This document shows positions 25,109-37,600 of a DNA stretch of 64,000 nucleotides, piece by piece; position 1 is the first letter of the stretch; the number at the start of each line of letters is the position of its first letter. Under the pieces are notes generated by a model, which saw only the letters and a list, made by a program, of their open reading frames with translations, was not told where the DNA came from and did not search any database. Origin of the DNA: Megaustenia siamemsis (lineage: Eukaryota; Mollusca; Gastropoda; Stylommatophora; Ariophantidae); the NCBI GenBank assembly GCA_032433765.1, contig JAVIAB010000101.1:58436092-58500091 (forward strand), read 5' to 3'. The position numbers and the translations under genes are program-made.

Positions 25109-25595
25109 ATGATGATATTTTCATTTTAAAAAATGTCTTTTTCACTGGTAGTCACTTTCATCAAGAACATAAAATTAGCTCTTCTATTTAATGTTTTAGT
25201 TCATGATACAATTCAGTGTATCAGTATTGAATAATGCATATTTATTTATGGGGACAAAATTAAAGATAAAAACGTGTGGATCTGATGAAAGTAGAACATT
25301 GTCGACTATACACATGCAAGACGGAATTCGTGTAAACGACAAGGCAAGTGGGGAAATGAAACAAAAGGACAGATCATTGCTCCCAAGATTCATTGATAAT
25401 GTAAAGAAAAGCAAAGATAAAACATACAGCTTTGCAACAATAAAATAGTAGAGGAGTTAGCGATGAGATATATCCACATGATAGAAGACAAATACTGAGA
25501 GAATGACGTTGTGCTTACAGGCAAGTTGCAGGGAGACGTGATCACCGATGCCAGCGCTGTTTGATATGTGCTGATTATATATTTGTAACTCTTCA
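25109..25595. other. Unassigned, small open frame
   Basis: A plus-strand 81-codon frame (25203-25448) is hydrophilic and lysine-rich toward its end and has no recognisable domain. A degenerate LINE terminus may lie near 25530-25570 (GGAGACGTGATCACCGATGC). I cannot support a gene. Confidence 0.3.
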
Positions 25596-25599
25596 TGTC

Positions 25600-25760
25600 A
25601 TGCTTTTCCAACAAAACTTTTTCTGTTGTTTTATTACTCGTCTTTTTTTTTTTTTATTTAGCTGTCCAGGGAACACTCAACTTTCTTATGAGAAATCCCG
25701 TCTTGACATTTAATCATTATTTTTTTTTCATTTCTTTGCTGTGATGTTGTGACTGTCATT
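25600..25760 (-). mobile_element. RTE-B short fragment
   Basis: The plus-strand string AGCTGTCCAGGGAACACTCA followed by ACTTTCTTATGAGAAATCCC is nearly identical to 26228-26270 inside the adjoining minus-strand RTE-B copy, so a second scrap of the same region lies here. Confidence 0.65.
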
Positions 25761-25924
25761 GATTTTTGTATTGTTGCATTCTTACATTTAATCCTGAAAG
25801 TAAAATTGTTTATAAGTTTCTTTCATCGAGCCACATTTCGTGCCTTTGTTAACAAATTATTTGTTTCTATTTTGTTAAGCAGCCACATTTTCCTGGTCAT
25901 TTATTTCCTTATTTTGGTCCCTTT

Positions 25925-26693
25925 TCATTCATCATCATCATGTACCATACCGTTTGGCGATCATGTCCCTCCACAACCTTCTATCTACCGTGCATCGTAT
26001 CATTTCTGTTGTTGACTGTTTTCCATGTCATGACTAGAAACTATCTAATATTTTCTTTTTTCTTCGTTTGCGATATCTTTTTCCTTGCATTTTTTCTGTT
26101 GTAACCAAGTATTCCAACTCACTTCTTCTCATGATGTGCCAGAAAAAAATGTTGATTCGTTCTTTCTGATGTTTCTTGGGAGCTCCATTATTGTGATGGC
26201 CTCTTAAACAATTTCCCCTTGGTCGTTTCAGCTGTCCAGGGAACATTCAACTTTCTCATGAGAAATCCCATCTCTGTGGTATTCAATCGTCTTTCCATTT
26301 CTTTGTTTACGGTCCATGACCGCTTCCATATGTCACAATTGGCTCTATATAGCAACGATGAACTATCTTTCTTACTTCTCTTGACATTCTTGTGTTACAT
26401 AAAACGTTTTTCAATTTCAGAAAAAGCTATTTTGGCCTGAGCTATTCTTATTTTTATTTCCGTGGTTCATTTACCTTCGTATGTTATTATAATTCCCAAG
26501 TATTTGATGCGTTGCACTTGTTTCAGATGAGTCCTGTATACTTTTACGTTGCATGATGGCGATGATTGTTTCTTCGATACGACAATTACTTCTTTCTTTC
26601 TTACTATTTAGACTTATACCTTCGTTGTTGTTTTCTGTTACGAATATATTTATCATTTCGTGTAGTCCGTTCTCTCTCTCTCTCTCTCTCTCT

Positions 26694-26743
<50 letters not shown>

Positions 26744-27410
26744 TTAAGACAGTGTCATCTGTATATCGCAAATTGTTTATGATGTGACTGTTGACTTCAA
26801 TTAATTGCATATCTACTATTGAGCTCATATTTTTTTTTACTGTAAAGTGAAAACAAATCCGGCGACAGAACACAGCCTTGACTGACTCCTTGTTTTATAT
26901 ATTAGCACTGTCCTGTTTGGTTGTTAAACGTTATGGCTGCTATTTGTTGCCAGTGCATATTTTTTTATGGCTCACAGATCATTGCCATCAATGTTTAATT
27001 TCTCAAGCATATTGATAAATTCCACGTGCTTTACTTGTCAATACGTTTGTGTAGTCTGTAAAGCACATATATAGATCTTTCTTTACCTCTATAGATATTT
27101 GTATCAATGTTCTTAAGATGTGTATAGCATTATTTGTGCCATTTCCTTCCAAAAATCCACATTGTTCCTAACTTATGTCTGGTTTTATTTTATTCCTTAC
27201 ACGTCTCATGATGATCCTTAGTAATAGTTTCGTAATATTGCCCATGAGACTAATAGTGCAATGGTCTTCGCAATCAGTGGCGCCTGACTTGTTCTGTAGG
27301 GCTACACAAATATATTTTAGTAGATCTTCGGGTATGTTTTTGGACATAATTGTTCTTGGCAATATAAGAAAATAGTTTGCCATTTTCTCCTTCATGGAAG
27401 TTACTATCCT
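25925..27410 (-). mobile_element. RTE-B LINE, 5'-truncated, interrupted by a CT/GA microsatellite
   Basis: Minus-strand remnants of one element in order from 27.4 kb down: 27168-27395 carries a DKSGATDCEDHCTISLMG-like RT palm entry and RRVRNKIKP; around 27000-27060 the motif A region; near 26880 the QG(S/C)QG motif B region; at 26780-26800 NNLRYTDDTVLIA, the motif C catalytic YxDD; then a (GA)n expansion; then KGISLNSKK-type sequence and the thumb; finally the RYGT-type terminus at 25930-25990. Several frameshifts make it nonfunctional. Confidence 0.75.
26671..26737 (+). repeat. (CT)n microsatellite within RTE-B
   Basis: About 67 bp of nearly pure CT, with one CCCTCCC interruption. On the coding (minus) strand it is (GA)n directly after the codons for the RT catalytic YTDD segment. 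Confidence 0.98.
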
Positions 27411-28140
27411 AGTCGGAGATAGCAGCCATTGCCTCTCTAAATGACATCATCTACCGGCCATCACCGAGTGAGGACTATAACCTGCACTACTTGTCGACTG
27501 CTCCCACAACACCATCCACCACCTGCTCCAATGGTTTCACATAACTCTGATTAGGGGGGGGGTGGAGAGAGGAAGAGGGGCTAACCAGGAGCTTCATCTT
27601 ACCCAAGGGTGTTCCAAAGACTAGCAGAGGAAACTTGTCGTGTTACTACACCGTTGGTTAGGAATAATTCTACCCAGTTAATCAATCATGCTACAGCTCT
27701 CAAATAATATGACTTACTAGATTTACTCTATATGCAAACTGAAACGGAATATAACGTATAAATAGTAAGATAATTTTATTTTCAAGACATTGATGGTTCT
27801 ATCACAGACAACTATAACGATGGCCTGTGGGCAAAAAACACAATCGGAAACACTACAACTAACGTGACATTTTAAGCTTCCTGTGTAGGGTCGTTTGTTG
27901 GTAGAATGACGTAGTCGTCTATAACTGCTATAGCTGAAAACGTCACGCTACTTTGAGTGTTTTCCAATTTGATTTTCTCCACGCAAGACATCTTTATAGT
28001 TTGCTGTAGTTCAACTAAGAGAGTATCAATTCTGTGTGTTTGATGTAAAACGTCAGCACCGATAACTTAATATCATTGTGCATTAAATGTGTTTGTGCAT
28101 TATCATAGTCTCCCCTATTTTAGACAAACACTACGATCCC
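27411..28140. other. Unassigned sequence
   Basis: Flank between RTE-B and the 47-bp array. No gene recognised. A G9 run lies at about 27555. Confidence 0.4.
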
Positions 28141-28144
28141 GACC

Positions 28145-30420
28145 TGAACTTTAGTGTGGAGATTCTGCCAACGCTGTCATGAGAACCAGAGAAAGCTTTA
28201 GTGTGGACATTCTGCCAACGCTGTCATGAGAACCAGAGAAAGCTGTGCTGTGGACATGATGTCAACGCTGTCATGACAACCAGAGAAAGCATTATTGTGG
28301 ACATTCTGTCAACACTGTCATGACAACCAGAGAAAACTTTAGTGTGGACATTCTGTCAACGCTGTCATGACAACAAGAGAAAACTTTAGTGTGGACATTC
28401 TATCAACGCTGTCATGACAACAAGAGAAAACTTTAGTGTGGACATTATGTCAACGCTGTCATGACAACCAGAGAAAGCTTTAGTGTGGACATTCTGTCAA
28501 CGATGTCATGACAACCAGAGAAAACTTTAGTGTGGACATTCAATCAACGCTGTCATGACAACAAGAGAAAACTTTAGTGTGGACATTCTGTCAACGCGAT
28601 CATGACAACCAGAGAAAGCTTTAGTATGAACATTCTGTCAACGATGTCATGACAACCAGAGAAAACTTTAGTGTGGACATTCTGTCAACGCGATCATGGC
28701 AACCAGAGAAAGCTTTAGTGTGGACATTCTGTCAACGATGTCATGACAACCAGAGAAAACTTTAGTGTGGACATTCTGTCAACGATGTCATGACAACCAG
28801 AGAAAACTTTAGTGTGGACATTCTGTCAACGATGTCATGACAACCAGAGAAAACTTTAGTGTGGACATTCTGTCAACGATGTCATGACAACAAGAGAAAA
28901 CTTTAGTGTGGACATTCTGTCAACGCGATCATGACAACCAGAGAAAGCTTTAGTGTGGACAATCTGTCAACGATGTCATGACAACCAGAGAAAACTTTAG
29001 TGTGAACATTCTGTCAACGCGATCATGACAACCAGAGAAAACTTTAGTGTGGACATTCTGTCAACGATGTCATGACAACCAGAGAAAACTTTAGTGTGGA
29101 CATTCTGTCACCGCGATCATGACAACCAGAGAAAACTTTAGTGTGGACATTCTGTCAACGATGTCATGACAACCAGAGAAAACTTTAGTGTGGACATTCT
29201 GTCAACGATGTCATGACAACAAGAGAAAACTTTAGTGTGGACATTCTGTCAACGCGATCATGACAACCAGAGAAAGCTTTGGTGTGGACATTCTGTCAAC
29301 GATGTCATGACAACCAGAGAAAACTTTAGTGTGAACATTCTGTCAACGCGATCATGACAACCAGAGAAAGCTTTAGTGTGGACATTCTGTCAACGATGTC
29401 ATGACAACCAGAGAAAACTTTAGTGTGGACATTCTGTCACCGCGATCATGACAACCAGAGAAAACTTTAGTGTGGACATTCTGTCAGCGCGATCATGACA
29501 ACCAAAGAAAACTTTAGTGTGGACATTATGTCAACGCTGTCATGATAACCAGAGAAAACTTTAGTGTGGACATTGTGTCAACGCTGTCATGACAACCAGA
29601 AAAAACTTTAGTGTGGACATTATGTCAACGCTGTCATGATAACCAGAGAAAACTTTAGTGTGGACATTATGTCAACGCTGTCATGACAACCAGAGAAAAC
29701 TTTAGTGTGGACATTCTGTCAGCGCGATCATGACAACCAGAGAAAACTTTAGTGTGGACATTCTGTCAACGCTGTCATGACAACCAGAGAAAACTTTAGT
29801 GTGAACATTATGTCAACGATGTCATGACAACCAGAGAAAAGTTTAGTGTGGACATTCTGTCAGCGCAATCATGACAACCAGAGAAAACTTTAGTGTGGAC
29901 ATTATGTCAACGCTGTCATGACAACCAGAGAAAACTTGACTGTGAACATTATGTCAACGATGTCATGACAACCAGAGAAAACTTTAGTGCGGACATTATG
30001 TCAGCGCGATCATGACAACCAGAGAAAACTTTAGTGTGGACATTATGTCAACGCGATCATGACAACCAGAGAAAACTTTTGTGTGGACATTATGTCAACG
30101 CGATCATGACAACCAGAGAAAACTTTAGTGTGGACATTATGTCAGCGCGATCATGACAACCAGAGAAAATTTTTTTTCATACATACTGTCAACGCTGTCA
30201 ATACAACCGGAGAAAGCATTAGTGTGGACATTCTGTCAAAGCTGTCAAGACAACCAGAGAAAACTTTAATGTGAACATTCTGTCAACCCTGTCATGACAA
30301 CCAGAGAAAGTTTTAGTGTGGACATTCTGTCAACCCTGTCATGACAACCAGAGAAATCTTTAGTGTGAACATTCTGTCAACCCTGTCATGACAACCAGAG
30401 AAAGTTTTAGTGTGGACATT
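28145..30420 (+). repeat. 47-bp minisatellite, about 48 copies
   Basis: The unit is TTTAGTGTGGACATTCTGTC followed by AACGATGTCATGACAACCAG and AGAAAAC. Marker positions 28338 and 28385 give a 47-bp period. Three main unit types differ at one site: ACGCTGTC, ACGATGTC and ACGCGATC. Types alternate in runs, giving a 94-bp dimer pattern in the middle third. The period is not divisible by three and no long frame is open, so it is noncoding. Confidence 0.96.
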
Positions 30421-30680
30421 TTATTAACAATTTAATTCTTATAAGTCCGTGGTTTTGTGGTTTTTTTCAGTATGTTGGGATGTTTCAGGTACCTATTTCT
30501 GGACAACGACAGAAGTTAATCTTCGGTTTAAAGACTAGACTTGTTATATATTGCTGAATAGGGGAATGGATGATTTGTTTCTTAATGCAAATGTTTTTTT
30601 AAAATCTAAATTGGAATGTGGTTGCTTAATACCGTGATCTAATTTCTTTGTTACTAAAATTAAAACCTGACCTAAGCACA
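30421..30680. other. Unassigned sequence
   Basis: Short AT-rich flank. The minus-strand frames over it are partly LINE 3' end and otherwise unrecognised. Confidence 0.35.
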
Positions 30681-30684
30681 TCAT

Positions 30685-30880
30685 CATCATTGCTAGCTGT
30701 CCCTGCATCGAAGGTTGGCTGCCATGGAACATCATTCAGTTCTGTCTCTTGCTTTGACAGTGCAGTTTGCCACAGGCTGACTTGTCCATCTTTTGATATT
30801 GATCGTGCCATGTTAGGATTGGTCTGCCTATTTTACTTTGTATTATCCCTTCCAATATTACTTTTTCTATTTTTTTTTTT
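30685..30880 (-). mobile_element. RTE-C 3' end fragment
   Basis: On the plus strand CTAGCTGTCCCTGCATCGAA, then GGTTGGCTGCCATGGAACATC, is the reverse complement of the RTE-C terminal region (compare 33985-34065). A second fragment of the same region is at 57015-57200. Only the last 200 bp is present. Confidence 0.7.
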
Positions 30881-31119
30881 TTGGGTTGGTACAGAGAAAA
30901 CAATTTAGTGAGAAATCAGTTATAAGTGACGGTCATTTACTTTCTTTACAATCTGAACAAGTGGGACAGTAAGTGTGTCTGTACCAGGAAGTTCCTTTAT
31001 AAGCTCCTTAGTCAAGTTAAACTGCCATGACTTCTTATACCGGAGACATTATATAAAGGCTGTATATTCCGGTGCTGTTTTTATGTTCTTGAAATAATAT
31101 TAAAGTATTGACTCTAACT

Positions 31120-31394
31120 TCAGTGGTTAGTGAACTGGACTACAAATGACAAGAGGTAGGGTTCGATCCCAACTGACAGCTTCAGGGTTCACCCAGCCGT
31201 TAATGTGTAATGTACCGGATTTTTTTTTTATTTGGGGGGGGGGAAGGAAGTAAAGCAGCACGGGCGTAATACCGACCACATTACCCCAAAAATCAAGTGT
31301 CGAAGGTCTGTAAAATATATGGTCACTAACACCATATTCCATGCACGCCAGTTGGCGTGACGAGGGTACTTTCCTTTTTTTTTTTTTACTGTTA
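31120..31394 (+). mobile_element. tRNA-derived SINE (family S1), copy 1
   Basis: The element has a tRNA-like head with an A-box-like TCAGTGGTTAGTGAACTGG and a perfect B box GGGTTCGATCCC (31159-31170), a body of about 190 bp including a CACATTACCCCAAAAAT block, and a T-rich end (31375-31388). It is flanked by the 9-bp direct repeat ACTCTAACT at 31111-31119 and 31395-31403. The head lacks its first few bases compared with copy 2 (57223-57482, minus). It is noncoding and needs a LINE's enzymes for movement. Confidence 0.85.
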
Positions 31395-31404
31395 ACTCTA
31401 ACTA

Positions 31405-31840
31405 TGACTATAAATCTAATCTATAAAATACATGTTCCCATCAATTATTTGTTTTCCTAATTGATTTGTGCTTAGAAATTATTTGATCAGATCTACCTTC
31501 TCCTTCTATTTATTTATTATAATTACTACCAACAAACGGGTCAACATTTATCTTTTTCAAAGATACTATGACATTGTGTTCTACATATGCATGATGTTTT
31601 AGAATTTAAAGATTTGGGCACAATGGTAATAATTATATTAACAATTGAAATTATCATTCCATCTAACGATCTCTATATTGGCCCGTCAAACCAATACCAT
31701 CTAAAACCTTGCACTTTTCCCTAGTAACACATACTTTTAGCTCTGCTGGAGAGTCCTTGTGATTTGCTAGTTAGTCCACACGCTGATTTTCTTTTTTAAT
31801 AAATTTATAAATAAATGAAAATAAATATAATGATTATCCA
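31405..31840. other. Unassigned sequence
   Basis: AT-rich sequence with no recognised gene between SINE S1 copy 1 and RTE-C. Confidence 0.4.
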
Positions 31841-31844
31841 TTAA

Positions 31845-34075
31845 AAAAGACATATTCCGGAACAGCGTAAAAAAAACCAGAACCTATCCAGGAGCAGATA
31901 TTAATTCAGATCACAATCCTGTAATGATTAAAATGAAAACCAAATTTAAAAAACGGAAATAAAATACTAATTCAACAATAGCAATAGATACAACAGCTTT
32001 AAATCAGAAAAATGTAAAAGAAACTTATACCGTACAAGTAAAAAACACATATCAGAAGCTGCTAGAAGAAGGGATTGAGCAGTACAGAAGAGAAAATCCT
32101 GAAGAAAAAATCATAACCAAATAGCAATGCATAAAAAACAGCATACAAGAATCCTGCATCACCTTACCCAAAAAGGAAAGTAACAAGAAACAAAAATGGA
32201 CAACTGACAACATTTTAGAAAAAATGGAAGAGAGAAGACAAGCGAAGAACACTGACAGATACAAGGAAATTGATAATGAAATACGAAAAATGTGCAAAAA
32301 GGCAAAAGAAGACTGGCTCAATACAGGATGTCTAGAAGTCGAACCTATGGAAAGTAAACACAATTTTTAGAGGAATGCACACAGAAATTAAAAAAAATTA
32401 CTATTAAAGAGAAAAATGCTACAGGAAACGGATGTATTGCAAACAAAGAGGGAACAATGCTAACATACAACAAAGATATAATCGATAGATGGCAGGAATA
32501 CATAACATAATTATTTAATGACGAAAGGGACAAAAAACAATTTATAAAATGTACATCCAGCTATAAAATCCTGAAATCTGAAGTAGAAAGAGCTATAAAA
32601 ACAATGAAAAAGGGAAAAGCAGCAGGACCTGACAATATACAGGTAGAGATTATACAGGCACTAGAGGATTTTGGCATTGAAGTGATCACAGACATATGCA
32701 ATGACACATACCATACAGGATACATACCAAATGAACTGAAAACATCAACTTTTATTGCAATGCCTAAAAAGAATGGTGCAGTTGAATGCAGCGATTTTAG
32801 AACAATAGGCCTAATAAGCCATGTAACCAAAATTTTACTAAAAGTTATACAAGGATGGATTCAGAATCAAATTAATAATGAATTAGATGAGCAGCATTTC
32901 GGATTCGGGAAAAACAGTGAGACAAAAGAAGCCACATTCAGCATGAGGACATTGATGGAAAAGTACATCGAAGTAAACAAACCAATATATGCCTGCTTCA
33001 TAGACTACACCAAAGCATTTGATAGAATACACCGTAATCAACTTGTAGACTGCCTAAGAGATATAAATCTGGATGACACAGACATACGACTGATATGTAA
33101 TTTGTACTGGGAGCAAACAGCAGTAATAAAATATAACAAGGAGAACTCTACACTCTTTGATATAAAAAGAGGAGTAATACAAGGATGCATCCTATCACCA
33201 AGCTTGTTCAATCTATACACTGAGCAAATCTTTAAAAGCATCAGAGATGCCAGGCCTAAACATTAATGGGAAGATAATCAATAACCTGAGATATACTGAT
33301 GATATTGTACTATTAGCAGAAAATCCTAAAGATCTACAACAATTTCTTAATGTAATAAACATGACAAGCAAAAACTATGTATTAGATATGAATATCAAAA
33401 TGACTAAAACTATGATCATAAACAAAGGAAATTCTCAAGACCTACAATTAATTATCAAAGTTGAAGGAATACATCTAGAGACTGTTCAGAACTACAACTA
33501 CCTGGGACATACTATAACCAGTGATGGAAAATGTACAAATGAAATAAATAAAAGAATAGGTATGGCAAAAAGTAAATTCAATGCCATGAAAAATATACTA
33601 ACATCAAAACAAATAACACCAGGACTAAAACTAAAAATAGCAAAATGTTACATCTTCTCAATATTCCTGTATGGTGCAGAAACATGGACATTAGACCAGA
33701 AAAAAGAACAGAAAATTGAAGCCTTTGAAATGTGGATAGTTAGAATTAGATGGAAAGAAAAGAAAACAAACGAGGAAGTTTTAAAACAACTAAAAATAAA
33801 AAGAGAACTACTAAACACAATAAGAGCAAGACAAATGAAATTTGTTGGTCACGTTAAAAGACACAACAGCCTAATAAAAGTAATATTAGAAGGCAAAATA
33901 CAAGGTAAAAGAGGCAGAGGCAGACCAAGACTAACATGGACGAGAAACATCAGAAGATGAACAAGTCAGCCTTTGACAATCTGCACCATCAAAGCAAGAG
34001 ACAGAGTGGAATGGTGCTCCATGGTAGCCAACCTTCGATGCGGAGACGGCACTCAAAGGTGATGATGATCCATAA
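31845..34075 (+). mobile_element. RTE-C LINE, 5'-truncated
   Basis: It starts inside the endonuclease (a PGADINSDHNPVMIK segment at about 31890-31925, carrying the terminal SDH motif), passes through a broken linker (31980-32590), then carries a mostly open RT. Its end at 34020-34075 codes for the DRVEWCSMVANLRCGDGT-like tail and closes in GATGATGATC. The 5' loss is about 750 bp relative to RTE-A. Confidence 0.85.
32604..33960 (+). pseudogene. RTE-C reverse transcriptase and C-terminus, one frameshift
   Basis: Two overlapping frames encode one RT. The first (32604-33266) has KGKAAGPDNI, FIDYTKAFD (motif A, near 33000) and RGVIQGCILSP (motif B). The second (33247-33960) continues with NNLRYTDDIVLLA (motif C, YTDD), NYLGHTITSDGKC, YGAETWTLD, FVGHVKRH and GKRGRGRPR. 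A frameshift near 33250-33266 joins them, and stops upstream (31.96, 32.12 and 32.37 kb) kill the 5' part. The catalytic Asp residues remain. It is closest to RTE-A and RTE-B in sequence. Confidence 0.8.
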
Positions 34076-34387
34076 ATAGTTTATATCCAGGACAGAAGAG
34101 GTTTTTTTTTACATAATGTCATAACAAAGTCAAATCCTAAACCGTGTGTTGAAGAGCTGAATCATTCCCTGTGTATACTCCAAAGTCAAATGTATATTCT
34201 TGTAACTGCATTTAAGATCTGCTGCTACCCCCAGTTTCATTCTCCATTGTGATGGCTTATCCTTGACGTACTGTCTCAGTGTCCATCAGAATTAGAGTGA
34301 ACATCTTGAGTAACATGAACAGGTGAACGTTGAAAATACATAATACAACAGCTCTGTTTATAAATACATAAATAAGCATTTATCTAT

Positions 34388-34530
34388 TTATATATCTCTT
34401 TTGACCATTTGAGCCGTAGCCGGTCTATAGGGCGTAGACCAAGATACTCCTTCTCTTATCTGAATTTTTGTTCTAGCAGTTTTCAATTCTTTTAAAGATA
34501 TTTTATAAAATCTCGCCATTTGTCTCTGCA
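34388..34530 (-). mobile_element. RTE-D 3' end, short truncated copy
   Basis: The plus-strand segment GAGCCGTAGCCGGTCTATAG plus GGCGTAGACCAAGATACTCC is nearly the same as 34707-34745, the 3' end of the full RTE-D copy, in the same orientation. It too is bounded on the 3' side by a TATCTATTTATATATC stretch. Only about 140 bp survived. Confidence 0.8.
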
Positions 34531-34679
34531 AGCATTTATACTAGATCAATATTTATGTAGTAACATAAACTACAAATTGTATCTATTAGATACCAAATAC
34601 TTTACTATACAAAAGATACATAAATGAACTCTTCTGACAAAAATGATAACTATAAATTGGATACAATTAATTAATAGGA

Positions 34680-37600
34680 AAGTCTATCTATCTATTGACC
34701 TTTCGAGCCGTAACCGGCCCATAGGGCGTAGACCAAGATACACCTTCTCCTATATGAATTTTTGTTCTAGCAGTTTTCTTTTAAAGATATTTTATTAAAT
34801 CTCGCCATCTGTCTCTGTTCTGTGCAAGCAGTTCTATCTCATTGAGGGAGCCGATTCCTGCTGCTCTTGCCTCTCTCATCAATGTTCTTCTCAGTGTCTC
34901 CCTGGGTCTTCCTCTTTTTCTTTTACCTGTTGTTTCCCATATGAGGGCTTGCTTTGCTATTCGATTATTATCTCTTCTCATCACATGTCCAACGTATGAC
35001 CATCGTCTTTTCTTTATTACTGAAGATATTAGTGGTTGATTGGCGATTTCTCTAATTTCCTCGTTTGTTTTGAATTCGTTCCATTCTATACCAAGTATTT
35101 TCCTTAGACATTTATTTTCGAATGCGTTCAACTTTGTTTCTATATCTCTTGTTGTTTTCCAGCTTTCACACGCATACGTAAGGGTTGATAGTACATTTGA
35201 TTTGAATAGCCTAAGTTTTGTGTTTGTGCTAATGATTTTTGATTTCCACAACTTTTCAAGGCTTCTGAAAGACATTGCTGCTTTAGCCAGTCTGATTCTA
35301 ATTTCTTTGCTCGTATCCCCTTCTCGATCAATGTGACTTCCAAGATAGATGAAGTGATCGATCTCTTCTACTGGTTTGTTTTCCATGTATATTTTGTCAC
35401 TTGTTGGAATTAAACTTTTCATGACTTTAGTCTTTTCATGATTGACCTCAAGCCCAATTTTGCTGGCTATTGATGATAGTTCATTTGTGTTTTCCTGCAT
35501 CGTTTTTATCTGATTGCTGATGAGAACTATGTCATCAGCAAAGTCCAGGTCCTCCAAATGGTCTCCTTGTATCCATTCGATGCCTTTATTACCAGTGCAG
35601 CATTTCTTCATTATGAAGTCCATAACAATTCCAAATAACAAGGGCGATAAAATACATCCTTGTTTAACCCCAGTTTCTATTGGGAAACATTCGCTCAGTC
35701 CTTCCTCTGTTCGAACTGCACATGTGTAACCATCATACATGTCTTTGATAATATTTATGATTTTTGATGGTAAGCCATATTGCTTCAGAATTTTCCACAA
35801 AGAATCTCTATGAATACTATCAAATGCTTTTTTGAAGTCGATGAAGTTAAGTACAAAAGGTTTTTGCTTTTCAATGTGTTCCTCCAATATAAGTCGTAGA
35901 GTGAAAATGTGGTCAAGACAGCTTCTCCCTTTTCTAAACCCAGCCTGTTCTTCACGCATTACTGTATCTATTGAATCCTTTATTCTATTTAGGATGATTT
36001 TACAGAATAATTTTGAGGCAACTGACAAAAGTGTCACGCCTCTCCAATTGTTACAATCTCTAAGATTGCCCTTTTTTGGGATCTTAACAATGATTCCTTT
36101 TTTCCATTTATGAGGCGTCTTCTCTGTTTTCCAAATGATGTTGAACATTTTTTGGAGATGTATTAAATTATGGCTATCAATTGCCTTGAGGATCTCAGCT
36201 GTTAACTTATCCTCTCCAGCAGCCTTGTTATTGGTCATTAGCTTTAAGGTGGTTTCTATTTCACTCAAGGTGAAGTCATCTAAATTTACATCTAATTCTG
36301 CTGCTGGTGTTTCAGCTTCAAAATCTATTAAACTGTGAGGTAGTGGACGGTTAAGAATTTCTTTGAAGTGTTCCGCCCAACGGGCTTTTATGTCTGCGCT
36401 TGTTGTTAGCATTAATCCAGATTTGTCTAGAATTGGTGTTCCACTGGATGTATAGGTGTTTGTCAGCATCTTTTGTACAGTATAAAGAGTTCTGCTGTCT
36501 CCTGTAATTGCAGCTGTCTCTGCTTTCTCTGCCAAGTTGTCTATATAAGCTCTTGTATCTCTTCTTGCTGAACTTTTCACTTTGTTGTCTAATTCTTTGT
36601 ATGTTGCTTTTGCCAGAACCTTTCCAAGCTCTGTCTTTACATTAGTCATGGCTCTCTTCGCTTCTCTTCTTTCTCTGATGTATTTCCATGTGGTGTCTGA
36701 GATCCAAGCTCGTTTTTCCATTTTCTTCAGTCCAGCACTTGCTTCTGCTGCTGTCATTAGTATTTTGCTCTGTGAGTCCCACATTTCATTGATATCTAAG
36801 TCTATTTCACCAAGTGCTGAATAACAATTACTTAGCTCTATGTTAAACTTTTCCTTTATTGCTTCATCTTTCAGTTTATGACTATCAATTTTATGTGTAA
36901 TTGACCTCTTCTGTTGGTTTCTAAATTTTAATCTTATTTTCCCAATGCACAGGTTGTGGTCACTATTAACATCAGCACCTCTGTATGCTCTTACATCTAT
37001 TAATGATGATCTGAATTGTTGTTTAATACATAGGTGGTCAATTTGATTTGATGTTCTATCATCAGGAGATATCCATGTTGTTTTGTGGATATTTTTATGT
37101 GGAAATAATGTCCCACCTATAACTAAATTTTCTATTAAACATAATTCTATTAATCTTTCTCCATTCTGACTTGTTGTATTACAGCCTTCTCTCCCCATCA
37201 CATGTTCCACTCCTGCGTTATCTTGTCCTACTTTGGCGTTGAAGTCTCCCATTACAATTAAAAGATCGTGTTTTGGTATTTTGTTTATAAGTTGTTGCAG
37301 TTGGTTATAAAAATCATCCTTAACTTCATCATCAGCTTCGTTAGTAGGCGCATAACATTGAATAATTGAAAGTCTTCCATGTTTTGTTTTGTATCGTATT
37401 CGTATCAGACGGCTATTTACCGGTTCCCATTCTAATAAACTTCTTGCAGCTTTGTCTGTCATCATTATGCCTACTCCTTCACGGTGTTTTCCATCTTCCC
37501 TTCCAGAAAAAACTACTATTTTATTATCAATAGATCTCCTACCTGTTCCAGGCCAGCGCATTTCGCTTAATCCTAAAATATCTAGATCGTATCTGTCCAT

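Noticed and set aside
28145..30420. Regular 47-bp repeats could suggest a CRISPR array.
   Set aside because: Units are contiguous, with no unique spacers, and the setting is a eukaryotic transposon-rich genome. The same holds for the 20-bp array at 48470-48800.
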